This document shows positions 10,580 to 20,912 of a stretch of 64,000 nt of DNA, one piece after another. The stretch is taken from assembly GCA_020186115.1 (NCBI GenBank), contig WSYJ01000180.1:247366-311365 (forward strand). Reading direction: 5' to 3'. Source of the DNA: Histomonas meleagridis. Its lineage: Eukaryota; Parabasalia; Tritrichomonadida; Dientamoebidae. Each line of letters starts with the position of its first letter. Position 1 is the stretch's first letter. The notes beneath the pieces are model-generated. The model ran no database searches. It worked only from the letters and a program-made list of their open reading frames with translations, and was not told where the DNA came from. The translations under genes and the position numbers were made by a program.

Positions 10580-11104
10580 ATGAAAATTCTCCATTTTCTC
10601 AATAAAACATATATTATCAATCAAGAACTTTCTGTGAAATATTTCGCTGAAAGTAAATTGGGCCTTTCATCAGATGATTATTGGGTTTCTGGAAGTCAAT
10701 CAATTTTCCATATTAATCTAAGAATAAAAGGTGGTAAAGGAGGATTCGGTAGAGCTATGAGACAAGAAGGTGAAAGGAGATCAAGAAGGCTTCCACCAAA
10801 TAAAGATTCATGTAGAACATTAAGTGGAAGGCGAATTGGATTTTTAAAAGCAAAGAGAAGAGTTGTTGAACTCAAAGCAAAGATAAAGGAAATGGAAGCT
10901 AAGAGGGAAGAAATGAAAGCAATTAGAAGAAGAACCAATGCACAAAAAGAAATGGAAGAAATCGAGCAACGTGAACAAAAGATAAGTGAATCAATCCGCG
11001 AAGCTGTTGAATATTCACAGCAAAGAATGCAACAAATGAATGAAGAAAGAAATATTGTTTCAAATCCACTTATTGACCTGAGCGAATTTTTCAATGTTAC
11101 TTGA
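10580..11104 (+). CDS. Sde2-like splicing/genome-stability factor with ubiquitin-like N-terminus
   Basis: This is a 174-residue protein. Residues 1-50 can form a short ubiquitin-like fold ending in the processing signal I-K-G-G-K-G-G-F-G (about residues 49-57). A conserved block S-C-R-T-L-S-G-R-R-I follows, then a long basic coiled coil. In Sde2 proteins a deubiquitinase cuts after the first GG to release a Lys-started C-terminal fragment that joins spliceosomes; GGKGG-F-G and C-R-x-L-S-G-R-R are the family hallmarks. Both are present here. The C-terminal SAP region of longer homologues is missing, so this is a short version. Confidence 0.75.
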   Translation: MKILHFLNKTYIINQELSVKYFAESKLGLSSDDYWVSGSQSIFHINLRIKGGKGGFGRAMRQEGERRSRRLPPNKDSCRTLSGRRIGFLKAKRRVVELKAKIKEMEAKREEMKAIRRRTNAQKEMEEIEQREQKISESIREAVEYSQQRMQQMNEERNIVSNPLIDLSEFFNVT

Positions 11105-12023
11105 AGGAAATGAATAAAAATCGTGTTTTAAATGTTTTTTTTTTTTTTTTTCACCTTCCATCTGATCAAATGATTCTTTTGGAGATAACTTTTGGTAAAT
11201 TTAAGAATTAGAAAACACTTCTTGAACATTTCATGCATGAATAATTCATTTATAAGAATAAAAATGGGTTATAATACCTCTGTAAGTAAAATTTATTACA
11301 TTGTTTTAAAACAAAAAACTAAAAATTTATAGCAGATTATTTTTATTGCTTCAAAACTTAAGTTTTCTTTGATATTATGATATTTATATATGAATATTCC
11401 TAAAGGTTTTTGGTATTATTACCATTTTTTTCATAATCTTGAAGTAATTTAACTATATTTTCATGAAAATTTAAATTTTTAATTAATTATAATTTTAATA
11501 ATTAATTATTTTTAGATGCTATCATAAATGCTGTATTAAATAATTTAACTAATTTCCAAATATTATTTTGAAATATAAAATTATTTATATAAATTTTAAA
11601 TAAAACAAAAAAAAAAAATATCTTTAGCATTAATATCAATTCCTTCTTGTTCAAGAAGGAACTTATCTATTTCTGTATTAACTTTTGAAGATGCTTTCAT
11701 AATTGCTGTCATGAATAATTTAAAATATAAATTATTATATAATTCGTGGAATGCTTACATATGTAATGAAAAAAGAATACAAAAAAATATGTTTTTTGGG
11801 AGTTGAAGTATCTCTATTAATGCTAAAACTATTTATTCGTTTCATTTAATATTTATTTAAATAATTTTATATTTCAAAATAATATTTGGAAATGATTTAA
11901 ATTATTTGAAACAGCATTAATTTTTGCACCCAAAAATCACAAAAACAGGTTCAAATTTTGAAATCATAGACCTCATATAAAATTTTGAACGGACGATAAA
12001 GTATTCATTACATTGAAATTTTT
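11105..12023. other. AT-rich region with ankyrin-repeat relics on both strands
   Basis: There is no intact gene. Minus-strand relic 11618-11715 encodes a decayed ankyrin unit ending L-L-E-Q-E-G-I-D-I-N-A-K-D. A shorter minus fragment (T-A-F-M-I-A-S) lies near 11516-11550, and a plus-strand unit start (ACAGCATTAAT) near 11909. A T17 tract lies at 11135-11151. Confidence 0.6.
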
Positions 12024-12030
12024 TCACTTT
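12024..12030 (+). promoter_or_regulatory. Initiator-like TCACTTT without a following ATG
   Basis: The motif lies where the armadillo-type gene should start, but no in-frame ATG follows. This suggests that the start codon has been lost or miscalled. Confidence 0.35.
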
Positions 12031-12041
12031 TTAGAACAGTT

Positions 12042-13497
12042 TTGGAGAGGTACAAGGACTCATTTTCTTCATTTCACCAGCAACTATCAGAAAAAATATT
12101 TGAATCGGCTGAAAATGATGTCAATTCAAGCGTAACCATTGACGCTAGGGAAAAAAACGAAAATGATAAATCTTGCAAAGAATATCTTGAAAGCGCAATT
12201 AATGAAATCAATAATGCTTTTAATCAATTTCAGAATGGAAACGAACTCGCTTTTAATTTTGAAACCCTCGATATCATTTCTCATATTTTAGATTCTTTAA
12301 AAAATGCTTTTAATGAACCACAAAACCCTCAAATAATTATTGGAAATCATGTTTTAGATTTTTGTGCATGGTGTTTGCTCAATCAAATTCAAGAACATTT
12401 AATATTGAACTCTATTTTAATTATTCAACATATTTATCGTTTCCCACCCACACAACAAATTGACGAAACTGTAAGCCTCTTATTTAATTTTATTGTTTCT
12501 CATGAATGTCATGAGACAATTAAAAAAGAAGCAATTCGAGCAGTTTCTATTCTATCTACAAAATCAAAAAGCGCATGTTTTAACTTGTTTAACCCCCAAC
12601 AATGCACAAGTTGTTCAAGGTATTTTGGATTCAGCTGAGAATGGACCAGGATTAGTTGCAAATGAATCATTTATTTTTATTAGGAACATTATTATTTTAG
12701 CATGCAACGACGATGAACTCAAATCATTTATTCCAGAAGAATTTATAGTACATAGTGTTAATTCTTGCTTCAAATGGATTGATAGAAATCGCCCAATTTC
12801 TAAAAGTGCATTCAAAGCACTACAGTCAATTTCATGTGATGACACTCTCATTCGTATTGCCCTTTCTCTTGGACTCGAAAACAAAATCGTTGCTGCCCTT
12901 AGTGTTTTTCCCCAACTCGAGTTTATACCTTTAATATATTCAATAGTTTACAACATAATTTCGTTTTGCGGTAAAAACGGTTTTTCATACAAAAAAATCT
13001 CAACAAACAAAATCTTCTTTACAAAAACAGCAGAAAACATCATTATTTCCACTCCAACCGAGCTAGAATTTATTTTGTCAACTTTAGATATGCTTGGAAA
13101 TGAGTTTTGGAAATTTTTTTTACGTAATCATGTATTTGAATCATTATTAGAAATATGTAACAAAACAAGTTTTTTTAATGCAAAACATATATGCTTTATA
13201 TTCGGAAGCCTTTTAAGGACGTCTGATCCATGGTTTAGGGAAACATATGCAACAAAAGATTTGATTTTTTTGTTTTGTAATATGCTTGATTGCGACGACA
13301 TTGACTTTCTTGTGTTTTTGTGTGACACGTTATTCGATTTATACACGTTGAGTCCTGATACCATCATACCTATGCTTGAGGAAAACGACTTTAAGTCATC
13401 GCTTGAAGAACTTTGTGAAAGCGAATCGGAAGAGTTAGCGAAAAAAGCGCAAGACGTTTTGTTTGATTACCAGCGTAAGGTATATAGCGAATGGTAA
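12042..13497 (+). pseudogene. Armadillo/HEAT-type repeat protein (importin-alpha-like), broken
   Basis: Two overlapping frames (12042-12638 and 12493-13497) join into one protein of about 480 residues by a one-base shift near 12565-12600, where A5 and C5 runs occur. The N-terminal part is acidic and helical. The rest shows repeated helical pairs, including an N-N-A-Q-V-V-Q-G-I-L-D-S segment like importin-alpha ARM repeats. No in-frame ATG exists for the first frame; it opens only at TTG 12042, with an initiator motif at 12024. It could be a real gene with two sequence errors or a young pseudogene. A role in nuclear import is only a family-level guess. Confidence 0.5.
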
Positions 13498-13770
13498 GTC
13501 GCACGTATGCGAATCATTGTTATAATTGTTAAGTTTCGAGAGAAATAAGATATAATAAAATTTTTAACATTTGATGATTTGTTAATAAAGTTATAAGAAA
13601 CATTGATTTGGAACGTTTGTTTGACGTGAAGATATATAAAAAAAATGAAGAATAGTTTTTATATGTTTCGCTCTGTTAATTTATGTTGAAAGATTGTATT
13701 GAATTTTAGGATCGCAAAAATTTATAATTAATTTTATGCAATAGATATTTTCAAAAAAGAACGCAATGCT
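13498..13770. other. AT-rich intergenic sequence
   Basis: Nothing recognisable beyond the 3' flank of the armadillo-type gene. Confidence 0.4.
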
Positions 13771-14225
13771 TTAGCATTAATGCTAAAGATATTCATTTGT
13801 TATATTTGAGAATTACTTGAATAATTTCAAATTTTAAAATACAATTTGAAAATGATTTAAATTATTTGAAACAGCACTAATGCGTGCATCTCAAAGAGGT
13901 TACACAGATATAGTTCAATTACTTCTTGAACAAAAAGGAATTGATATTAATGCTAAAGATATTTATTTGTTTTATTTGAAATTTTAAAAGAATATTTTTT
14001 AAATTTTTGAAATTTTCTGGAACAGCACTTATGAAAGCATCTTCAAATGGTCATACAGAAATCGTTAAATTACTTCTTGAGCAAGAAGGAATTGATATTA
14101 ATGCTAAAGATATTTATTTGTTTTATTTGGGATTTATTTTAATAATTTTGGATTTCAAAATAATATTTGAAAATTATTTAAATTATTTCAAACAGCACTT
14201 ATGTATGAGTCTAGAAATAATCATA
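13771..14225 (+). pseudogene. Ankyrin-repeat relic with conserved AT-rich spacers
   Basis: Two good 90-base ankyrin units (13871-13960 and 14023-14112) encode T-A-L-M-x-A-S-x-x-G-x-T-x-I-V-x-L-L-L-E-Q-x-G-I-D-I-N-A-K-D. Partial units lie before and after. Each unit is followed by a 60-95 base AT-rich spacer starting ATTTATTTGTTTTATTTG. The spacers resemble each other and contain stops, so no long protein can be made without removing them. Confidence 0.6.
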
Positions 14226-14599
14226 CAAAAATAGAATTGATTTTCATTAAGCCTAAAGAGATTTCCAATTTTAACCGTTAATTCATATGGGATCCGCTTT
14301 CGAACATGTTTTCTGAAAAATATATCATCTTTAAAAACTTTTAATATTATTTGATGGTGTGTTACATTACATTTTATTGAGATACTTTTGGTACTTGAAT
14401 ATTTTTCAAGGATCTTTATACTTAATAAAGTTACAATCATGTATACGATGGGTGTTCTTCGATGAGCATGGCCGTAAATACACTTTTTGAGTTTTTTACA
14501 GATTTTTTTGACTATTCATAGTCTAATACTATTATCTCTAATCCCATTTTTTATCTATTGGAAGGAAATATTTAATTTCGTACTTTTACCCTAGGTCCT
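14226..14599. other. AT-rich intergenic sequence
   Basis: No gene or repeat is recognised between the ankyrin relic and the transposase relic. Confidence 0.4.
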
Positions 14600-15580
14600 A
14601 AGAAGGAATTAATATTAAAGCTAGCAATTCGCGAGTTCTATCGTAAAAATTTGAATACATTATATCGATTTAGAAAATCTTCAGCGTCAAGTTGAAACCC
14701 CAAAATATTCTATTTTTTAAGTCTCTACACAGGGATTATTATAGGCGCAAAGAATTATGTAGTAAGATTTTTGAACATTTTCCCAACAAAACCAGAGGAA
14801 CAATTCTTCGATTATCAAAACAGTATAACATTCCTGAATCTGTGGAAGGTACCACAATTGGGAAATGGATAAGGAATGGATACCATATGTTGTGTCTGTT
14901 CATACAGCTTATCATAAAGTCTTCACGGATAATGAAGAAAAATCAATTTAAGATTTTATCAAGACGAATTTTATTCAACAAGATATACTGTAATTACAAA
15001 ATCAAGACTTTATTTATCTTGCATCCCAGATGTGATGTTTAGTCCAAACTTTGTATCTGATCTTAAAAAACGTAACAGGCGTAGCAGCAGATATTTTCAT
15101 TTGATGTTTGGATGAAAACCGTGAGAAACCTGATCGAAACTAAACCAGCAGATCGAATTGTAAACGGTGGTGAAACACCATGGCATATACTGCCTTATTC
15201 CATAAAGACATGGGCAGATATTTAATCAGATGCTGTTAATATCATTGTTCTTGATTCATAAAAAACTATGATCTTTGTGATGGCCTCAGTTATATTTGCA
15301 GGCATCAAGCTTCCATTGTTTCGTATAGCTAAAGCAACGCCTAACTTGGTCCAAAGAACACAGATTGGTGACATTTCATACCACATGTCATCCCATAACT
15401 CATCAGGATGGATGAAACAAAACAATTTCGAAACATATGAAAATTCTTCTCAATGCAATGCTTGAGAACACAATAGCCCTGATACAATTAGTGAATCTTG
15501 GTCAATTTACCAAATTTGACTTCAATAAACATTTTTGATTTTATTTTCATCCATGAATGTGTTGAAAACAATATGCTGTG
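14600..15580 (+). pseudogene. DDE transposase relic, pogo/Tigger (DDE_1) type
   Basis: Coding fragments in all three plus frames are interrupted by many stops. A helix-turn-helix-like part (R-G-T-I-L-R-L-S-K-Q-Y-N-I-P-E-S near 14790-14850) precedes K-K-R-N-R-R-S-S-R (15065-15095). Then comes a V-x-V-D-S plus M-A-S-V-I-F-A-G-I-K-L-P-L-F block (15240-15325) and a H-x-S-S-G-W-M block (15390-15420), the order seen in trichomonad DDE-superfamily transposases. It is far too decayed to be active. Confidence 0.55.
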
Positions 15581-15614
15581 AAAGAGGGTCTTTTTATTAA
15601 TAATAAATTTTGGC

Positions 15615-15628
15615 TTTTTTTTTTTTTT
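15615..15628. repeat. T14 homopolymer
   Basis: One member of a set of unusually long T tracts spread over the window. Confidence 0.9.
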
Positions 15629-15784
15629 ATATATCTGATATCTGATAATATAATTTTGAAAAAAAAATTATTCTAAATTTGTCAATAAAACATATTTTCG
15701 ATTTGCTTTGGGAGCGCATGGAGACTGGCCACTAATTATATATGTAGCGAGAGATATATGAGAAAATTATACATTTTTATCGTT

Positions 15785-15903
15785 TTGCCGCATCCTATAT
15801 AATACCCGTTAATACTATTTGTTACAAGATTACCATTAATAGTTAAATCATTATTAATAATATTATGAGTATGATTTTTCAAAGCATAATTATCAATAGA
15901 ATA
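15785..15903 (-). pseudogene. Fragment of a type A fibre gene
   Basis: The minus-strand translation matches the fibre of the type A element around 30300-30390: an L-K-N-H-T-H motif, I-I-N-N-D-L, then S-I-N-G-Y-Y-I. It is cut at the AC microsatellite that begins the inverted repeat at 15904, so an older copy of the element was disrupted here. Confidence 0.7.
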
Positions 15904-16159
15904 ACACACACACACACACAGCGCTATGTGAGCTTCGTGCTACGCACTCGCTCCCACTCGCGCTACATAAACTAAAGGATGAACGGCTAAAATCGATTGA
16001 ATTATCATAAATCGGTTGGTTTTGATTGAAAGTAATAAAATATATTTAAATTCATGATGACATTTATATTTAAAATGTGTGAGGCATGAATCCGGCTGAG
16101 TTGTTGTTAATACTATGTGGAAAGTTGTTATTAACTGAGGTTGTGAATGTAAAAAGTAC

Positions 16160-16395
16160 TGTTTAAAATTTCGAGGGTTAACTTTAACCAAAAAGTGAAC
16201 CCTCAACGAAACGGAGAAAATGAGCATTTTTTGAAGGCTTTAACGCAAAAGTTGACGGTTGATTTATCGGAAAGAATTTAATGTTAATTCTCTGTCGAAA
16301 GTTGTAAATTCTATGTGAATTTTAGTGTTTTGAACTTAAAAAAGTACTGTTAAAATTTTGAGGGTTAACTTTAACCAAAAAAGTGAACCCTCAAC
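16160..16395. promoter_or_regulatory. Two TGAGGGTT...AACCCTCA inverted repeats
   Basis: Hairpin-forming copies lie at about 16170-16205 and 16360-16395, each followed by a CAACGAA-[A/T]CGGAGAAAAT box. The same module recurs in type A intergenic regions. Confidence 0.5.
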
Positions 16396-16414
16396 GAATC
16401 GGAGAAAATAAGCA

Positions 16415-16430
16415 TTTTTTTTTTTTTTTT
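16415..16430. repeat. T16 homopolymer replacing TIR sequence
   Basis: The right inverted-repeat arm (near 58708-58723, reverse complement) has TTTTTTGAAGGATTTA at this place, also 16 bases, with identical flanks. The tract is therefore a length-preserving substitution, not an insertion. Confidence 0.85.
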
Positions 16431-16475
16431 ACGCAAAAAGAATATGACAAAAAAATAAATTATTTAAACTAAGTT

Positions 16476-17036
16476 TTATAATAATCCGTAAAGTTTCATG
16501 AATTTTTTATAACGTACTTGTACTTTTTTATGATTCACGTCATACGCTCTAACAAATGCCAAACCGCGCTTATCATAACAGATTGTTAATTTTCTGAATT
16601 TAATACCGTTCCAAAAGTAAAACGCATCTGTTTTATCATCATAATAATAATCTTCTAATTGATGATTGCCATACTTATTAACTTCAATTGAATCCTCGTT
16701 GATTTCGTCAAAGAATTCGAAGTCTTTTCTTTTACCTGAACTTTTATTTTTTAGATTTTCTGACTGATAAATACAACGGAGATTTGAAACGTGATTGTTG
16801 GAACGGTTGTGATCTATGTGATCGATAAATGGCTTGTTTTCTGGATTTGGAATAAATTGTAACGCAATGATACGATGTTTAAGATATAATTTTCTGTTTA
16901 ATTTACATGCAATATAACCGGTAGTTTTAATTGAAAATTCTTTAATGACTTTTTTATCATGTTTTCTTCTGATGGCATAAGGGTATTCTGTGTTAATCTC
17001 ATAATTTCGGTTTACAACACAAGTTTTCCAACTCAT
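16476..17036 (-). CDS. HNH homing-endonuclease-like protein (left copy)
   Basis: This 186-residue protein has an N-terminal NUMOD4-like region and an HNH core at about residues 54-90: H-R-I-I-A-L-Q-F-I-P-N-P, then D-H-I-D-H-N-R-x-N-N-x-x-x-N-L-R, the HNH_3 pattern with metal-binding His and Asn residues. Such enzymes nick or cut DNA and spread their own gene. A nearly identical gene lies in the right arm at 58095-58655. The context, a duplicated gene inside terminal repeats, suggests that it travels with the element or helped create the inverted arms. Confidence 0.8.
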   Translation of the reverse strand: MSWKTCVVNRNYEINTEYPYAIRRKHDKKVIKEFSIKTTGYIACKLNRKLYLKHRIIALQFIPNPENKPFIDHIDHNRSNNHVSNLRCIYQSENLKNKSSGKRKDFEFFDEINEDSIEVNKYGNHQLEDYYYDDKTDAFYFWNGIKFRKLTICYDKRGLAFVRAYDVNHKKVQVRYKKFMKLYGLL

Positions 17037-17215
17037 ATTTTATTAAAAATAAAAAATTAAATTTTTTTAAAATTAGCTTTAATTTTTTATTTTGTAAAAT
17101 CATCCGAAAAATGTTAATTTACTTCGTTTCGTTAAGGGTTAAAAAAAAAGGTTCATTTTTTTATTTTTTTAACCCTCAAAAATTTTGTGTCACTTTTGGT
17201 GTCACTTTTGTGTAA

Positions 17216-18300
17216 ATTTTCATATCACATGTCTGTGTCACTTTTATATAAACATTTCACATAACATTTCTGTTTTTCATTTTCACATGTCGTTTCCGAA
17301 AAATTCATTTCGCATAACATGTCTTTTCATTTCATATAACATGTCAGTTGATGTCAAATTAACGTTCGTTAGTGATACGTTTACGAAAAATTAACGGACG
17401 GAGAAAATGACGGTTGATGAATTTGAACAACCGCTGAAAAAGTGAATTGTGAAAAATATACTTTTTTTAACGGTTTTCAAAAAAATTTTCTTAACGGTTT
17501 TCTGTTTGATTTTTGGTATAAATTAACGGACGGAGAAAATGACGGTTGATGAATTTTAACGGTCGAGTAATTGTTGTAAAATGTGTTGTAAAAAATATTC
17601 GAATAGATAAAGAAAAATATCTACGATGAATGGCAAATGTAAAAATTTTTGAATTGACATTGAATTTAATGGCAAAACGATTAATAATTGAATGAGTACT
17701 GAAAAATTGGCGGGCAAAATGATTTGAATAAGTTCTTAGAAAGTTGATTTTGCATTGAAATTATAAAACGCGTGTTTCTCCACACAGGAGCATTTTTTTT
17801 CAATGACGTAAAAAGTAAAGTATTGAATTATTTTACAATGAAAAAAATTTTAGTGGTAATTGAACGTTAAGGATGAAAAATTGGCGGGCAAAAATGATAT
17901 TTGAATGAGTTCAGAAAACAAGATTTGAATGATGTTTTCAATTAGTGTCAAACGTAAAATTTTTTGAATTGACATTGAATTTAGTGGCAAACGTAAAAAA
18001 TATTTTATGACGAAGTTTATGACGAAGGATAATGTGAACGTTAAGGATGAGTGTTAGAGTCGAACGTTAAGGAAAAATGAAATGTTATGTGAAATACAGG
18101 GAAGATCAAAAAAAATGTTCAAAAATTAAATTCAATGGTGATGGGAATCGAACTTGAGGCGTCGATAAAAAACGCTACGTAAGGGAATTGAACGTAAGGC
18201 GTTCATTGAAAAAGTGAAAAACTGACATTGAAATTTTAAAATAAATTTATCTCGTTATATGATAGTTATTTTTACATGATTTACATTTGCCGATGGCAAA
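17216..18300. other. Non-coding region with imperfect short repeats
   Basis: There is no gene. A TTAACGGACGGAGAAAATGACG unit appears at about 17390 and 17520, CATATAACATGTC-like units at 17220-17345, and an ATTGGCGGGCAAAATGAT unit at about 17705 and 17880. A few bases recall the inner part of the right HNH arm. Confidence 0.5.
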
Positions 18301-18311
18301 CTGCGACAAAG

Positions 18312-18807
18312 TCACATATCAAACGATTTCTTATTGTTTGTATTTTCCGGAAACGTTATTTTTTCTCCTTCAAACTCTTTTGAAATTGCTATATTTTGAT
18401 TACCAATATATGCATTTAATGATATAATTTTTATTGTCAATTTCTCCTCGTTTCTCGACTAATTCGTCAGTGATGCGTTTGACAATATCATTTCTGGCTT
18501 TCATAAATTTATTATTTAATTCTGCAGGAGCAATATTTACAAGTTTCTTTTCATTTGTTTTAGTAAGAATGTTATCGGTAAACTTTAAATTTACTGATTC
18601 AAGAAGTTTTAAATTCTTATCATAAAATTTAACGCCGACAAGAATATTATTATGAAGTATAGGTTTATTTGTTGGTTTGTCTATCTTCACTGTTGTATTA
18701 TGATTATATTTAAAATCAACAGCGGCGTAAGGCGTCTTGCCGGAGCAAGACTTGTCTTGCGACTTAATTTTATATTCTGATATCAAATAATCTTGGAATG
18801 AATCCAT
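18312..18807 (-). CDS. Conserved Maverick protein paired with the packaging ATPase (left copy, one frameshift)
   Basis: About 165 residues, starting M-D-S-F-Q-D-Y-L. One extra A near 18420 truncates the simple open frame at 18400; removing the shift gives a continuation to a stop at 18312. Family unknown. It is divergent from the ATPase with about 40 bases between starts. The type B element has a protein of similar pattern in the same place (49546-49932), with a shared I-x-P-x-x-L-x-x-x-x-x-x-x-x-x-x-x-x-x-I block. The conserved pairing suggests a role in packaging or assembly, by inference only. Confidence 0.6.
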
Positions 18808-18847
18808 TTATTAACGGTAAAAAATTTATTTTTATAAATAAAAAATA

Positions 18848-19746
18848 ATGCGAAAAAATAATTCGGAGAATATAGATAAAAAATTTGATGAGATAGAAGA
18901 ATTGTTTGATAAATTAGAAAAACAAAACAAAGAAATTTTAGAGAATGCAAAGATAAAACCAATACATGAAAAATTCTTATTTGCTCAAAACGGAATAACA
19001 GCATTTATAGCGCCGATGGGTTCAGGGAAATCATATCTTTACGTTAAACTTGGAGCGAAACAAGAAGTATTATTTAACGAACCGTTTTTTGAATTAATAA
19101 CTATTTGTAGTACATCCTCAAAATTTGATGAAACAGTAAATACTTATAAGGAAGCAATAAAGAAAACGAAACTTGTTGCGATAAAAGATACTGATTTGTT
19201 AGACTGGATTAATAAATATATTCGAGAATTTTAAAATATAATTCTATCATTAAATATATCAATTCTGATTTTAAGAAAACGGATGAAGAAGTAGAAAGAT
19301 TATTTATGAAATATAATTTGAATAATTCAAAGAAGAAATTAAAATACATTTCTGAAAAGTTAGCGAAATATCAATGGAAAACTTATCCGCATAGATGTTT
19401 GTTGATATTAGATGATTTTGCTAATCATCCTTTGCTGAGAAGTAAAGAAACGGAGATGTCAAGATTACTTAAAAAACTCAGACACTTTAATATTAACGTT
19501 ATCATTTGTGTGCAAACAACAAAAAGTATACCAAAAGATATAAAAAGAACTTTATCAGATATTGTATTATTTAATGGAATTGGAAGTGAAGACTTTTTTG
19601 ATTTGTTGAAGGAATCACCAGCGAGTGTTTTTGACGCAAAAGCTTTATGGAAAGAATATAGCAAAATGAAAGACCCACACGCAACGTTTAGTATTCACAT
19701 TAAAGCACGAAGAGTTATTATAAATCAAAAAATAAAAGAATCTTAA
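18848..19746 (+). CDS. FtsK/HerA-type (A32-like) genome-packaging ATPase, left copy, frameshifted
   Basis: Two frames (18848-19234 and 19306-19746) join by a one-base shift near 19225, giving about 300 residues. Walker A is A-P-M-G-S-G-K-S (about residue 57) after a coiled-coil N-terminus; Walker B is C-L-L-I-L-D-D-F-A; a conserved V-Q-T-T sensor-like stretch follows. This matches packaging ATPases of Mavericks, virophages and NCLDVs, which pump DNA into the capsid. The right copy (32794-33694) is broken at the same place. Confidence 0.8.
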
Positions 19747-19773
19747 GATTCGGAAACAATGTTTCATAAAAAT

Positions 19774-20534
19774 TCATTTTTGATTTTGAATCTCACCGAC
19801 AAATAAATCTTCATCCTGTATGCCTTGAACAGAAATTGTTATATACATTGGATTCAGTAAATGTACTTCGTGAAGGTTTGCGTCAACGAGTGTCAACTGT
19901 ATATGTGACAAATCATTAGAATTTATGTCAATTTCAAAATCAGCGTTTGATACAATAATCGGAAAATTTGCCGAAAAAAGAGTTATTGATTCTAAGAACG
20001 ATTTTTTGAAATGTTAATGGTTTCGTTTAAATTTCTATAAGAACTTTTTCCAACATTCGACAAAAGATATAATACTGGAGTTGATAAAGTATTTCCGACT
20101 GATTCAGCGAATATTTCAAATGTATCTGTACCATTAAATGTTGATGGTATAGGAAGAATTTGAGAGTATAAACCTGATATTTGAATTATATTATATGAAG
20201 CATTATTTATTGTAAAGGCATTTGAAGAAGTAAATACAATTCTACCGGCTTCGTCGACTTCAGACGTAACGCCTGATTCTTGAATTAAAGAATTCAACAG
20301 TAATATAAACGTTTGAGAGTTTAAGTCAGTGTAATCATTATTGAAATAGTATTTTTTACCGTTAATCTGTATAAAATCATCTTTCTCAATAACAACAATA
20401 GAACATTTAGTCGTTAACGATGTTACAATCATTTTTGCTTGACGTGTTGGCGGTGACGGTAAGTTTACGTCAATTCTATTGTAATGTTCAGCGTCGTAGG
20501 AAGAAATTGTATAATCAATTACTGCATTATACAT
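19774..20534 (-). CDS. Capsid-like structural protein 2 of type A (left copy, frameshifted)
   Basis: About 253 residues beginning M-Y-N-A-V-I-D-Y. It is beta-rich with no enzyme motif. A one-base shift near 20005 (A6 run) separates the main part from the C-terminus, which has an L-T-L-V-D...H-L-L-N-P-M-Y-I-T-I-S-V stretch typical of beta-strand virion proteins. The right copy shares this shift and has two more. Its place beside capsid protein 1 and the ATPase suggests a virion component, possibly a minor capsid jelly roll; this is an inference. Confidence 0.5.
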
Positions 20535-20574
20535 TTTATATATTGTAAAAAATTTATGAAAAACATATAAAAAA

Positions 20575-20725
20575 TTCAAGGGTTAAAAAATCACAAAAAG
20601 TTAACCTTTCAGTAACTCGAGCAAACATGCAATATTCACGTCAGATCACCCGAAAAACGCTAATTTACTCGGATTCGTTGAGGGTTCACTTTTTGGTTAA
20701 AGTTAACCCTCAAAAATTTAATGAT
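20575..20725. promoter_or_regulatory. Divergent intergenic region with TGAGGGTT hairpin
   Basis: It lies between divergent genes starting at 20534 (-) and 20754 (+). It contains TGAGGGTTCACTTT/AAAGTTAACCCTCA and an upstream GCAATATTCACGTCAGATCA box also seen near 31890, 34540 and 59080. It is likely a bidirectional promoter. Confidence 0.5.
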
Positions 20726-20753
20726 ACTTTTTTAACATTTTTATTTAATTAAA

Positions 20754-20912
20754 ATGTCGTTTGTTGGCGTTTGGTTGTGTGTTATTGGAACCATTTACGT
20801 TTTAAATTCAATCGTAAATACAATGATAAAAATATATGTTGTATTTAACGAAGAGGAAGAAGAAGATAAAAAAGAAATCCCTGAAGATATTAAAAGGTCA
20901 CTTTACTCTTAA
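20754..20912 (+). CDS. Small single-span membrane protein (left copy)
   Basis: 52 residues. One hydrophobic segment at about residues 2-28 is followed by an acidic run (E-E-E-E-E-D-K-K-E) and a basic tail. Its 3' end overlaps the end of the convergent capsid-like gene by a few bases. The copy at 31626-31784 is nearly identical. It resembles viral envelope or viroporin-size proteins, but the function is unknown. Confidence 0.6.
   Translation: MSFVGVWLCVIGTIYVLNSIVNTMIKIYVVFNEEEEEDKKEIPEDIKRSLYS

Larger units (their letters stand above)
15904..17215. repeat. Left arm of long inverted repeat carrying an HNH gene
   Basis: This arm matches, as reverse complement, 57885-59363. It starts with an (AC)n run and a GC-richer segment (GCGCTATGTGAGC...) and includes a complete HNH endonuclease gene plus intergenic TGAGGGTT inverted repeats. 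The right arm is about 140 bases longer between the HNH gene and its end. The arrangement resembles long terminal inverted repeats of a Maverick, but no clear target-site duplication is seen. Confidence 0.7.

Noticed and set aside
12001-12041. Possible intron at the start of the armadillo-type gene
   Set aside because: The GTATTC start does not match the trichomonad GTAYGT donor and no ACTAACACACAG acceptor follows.
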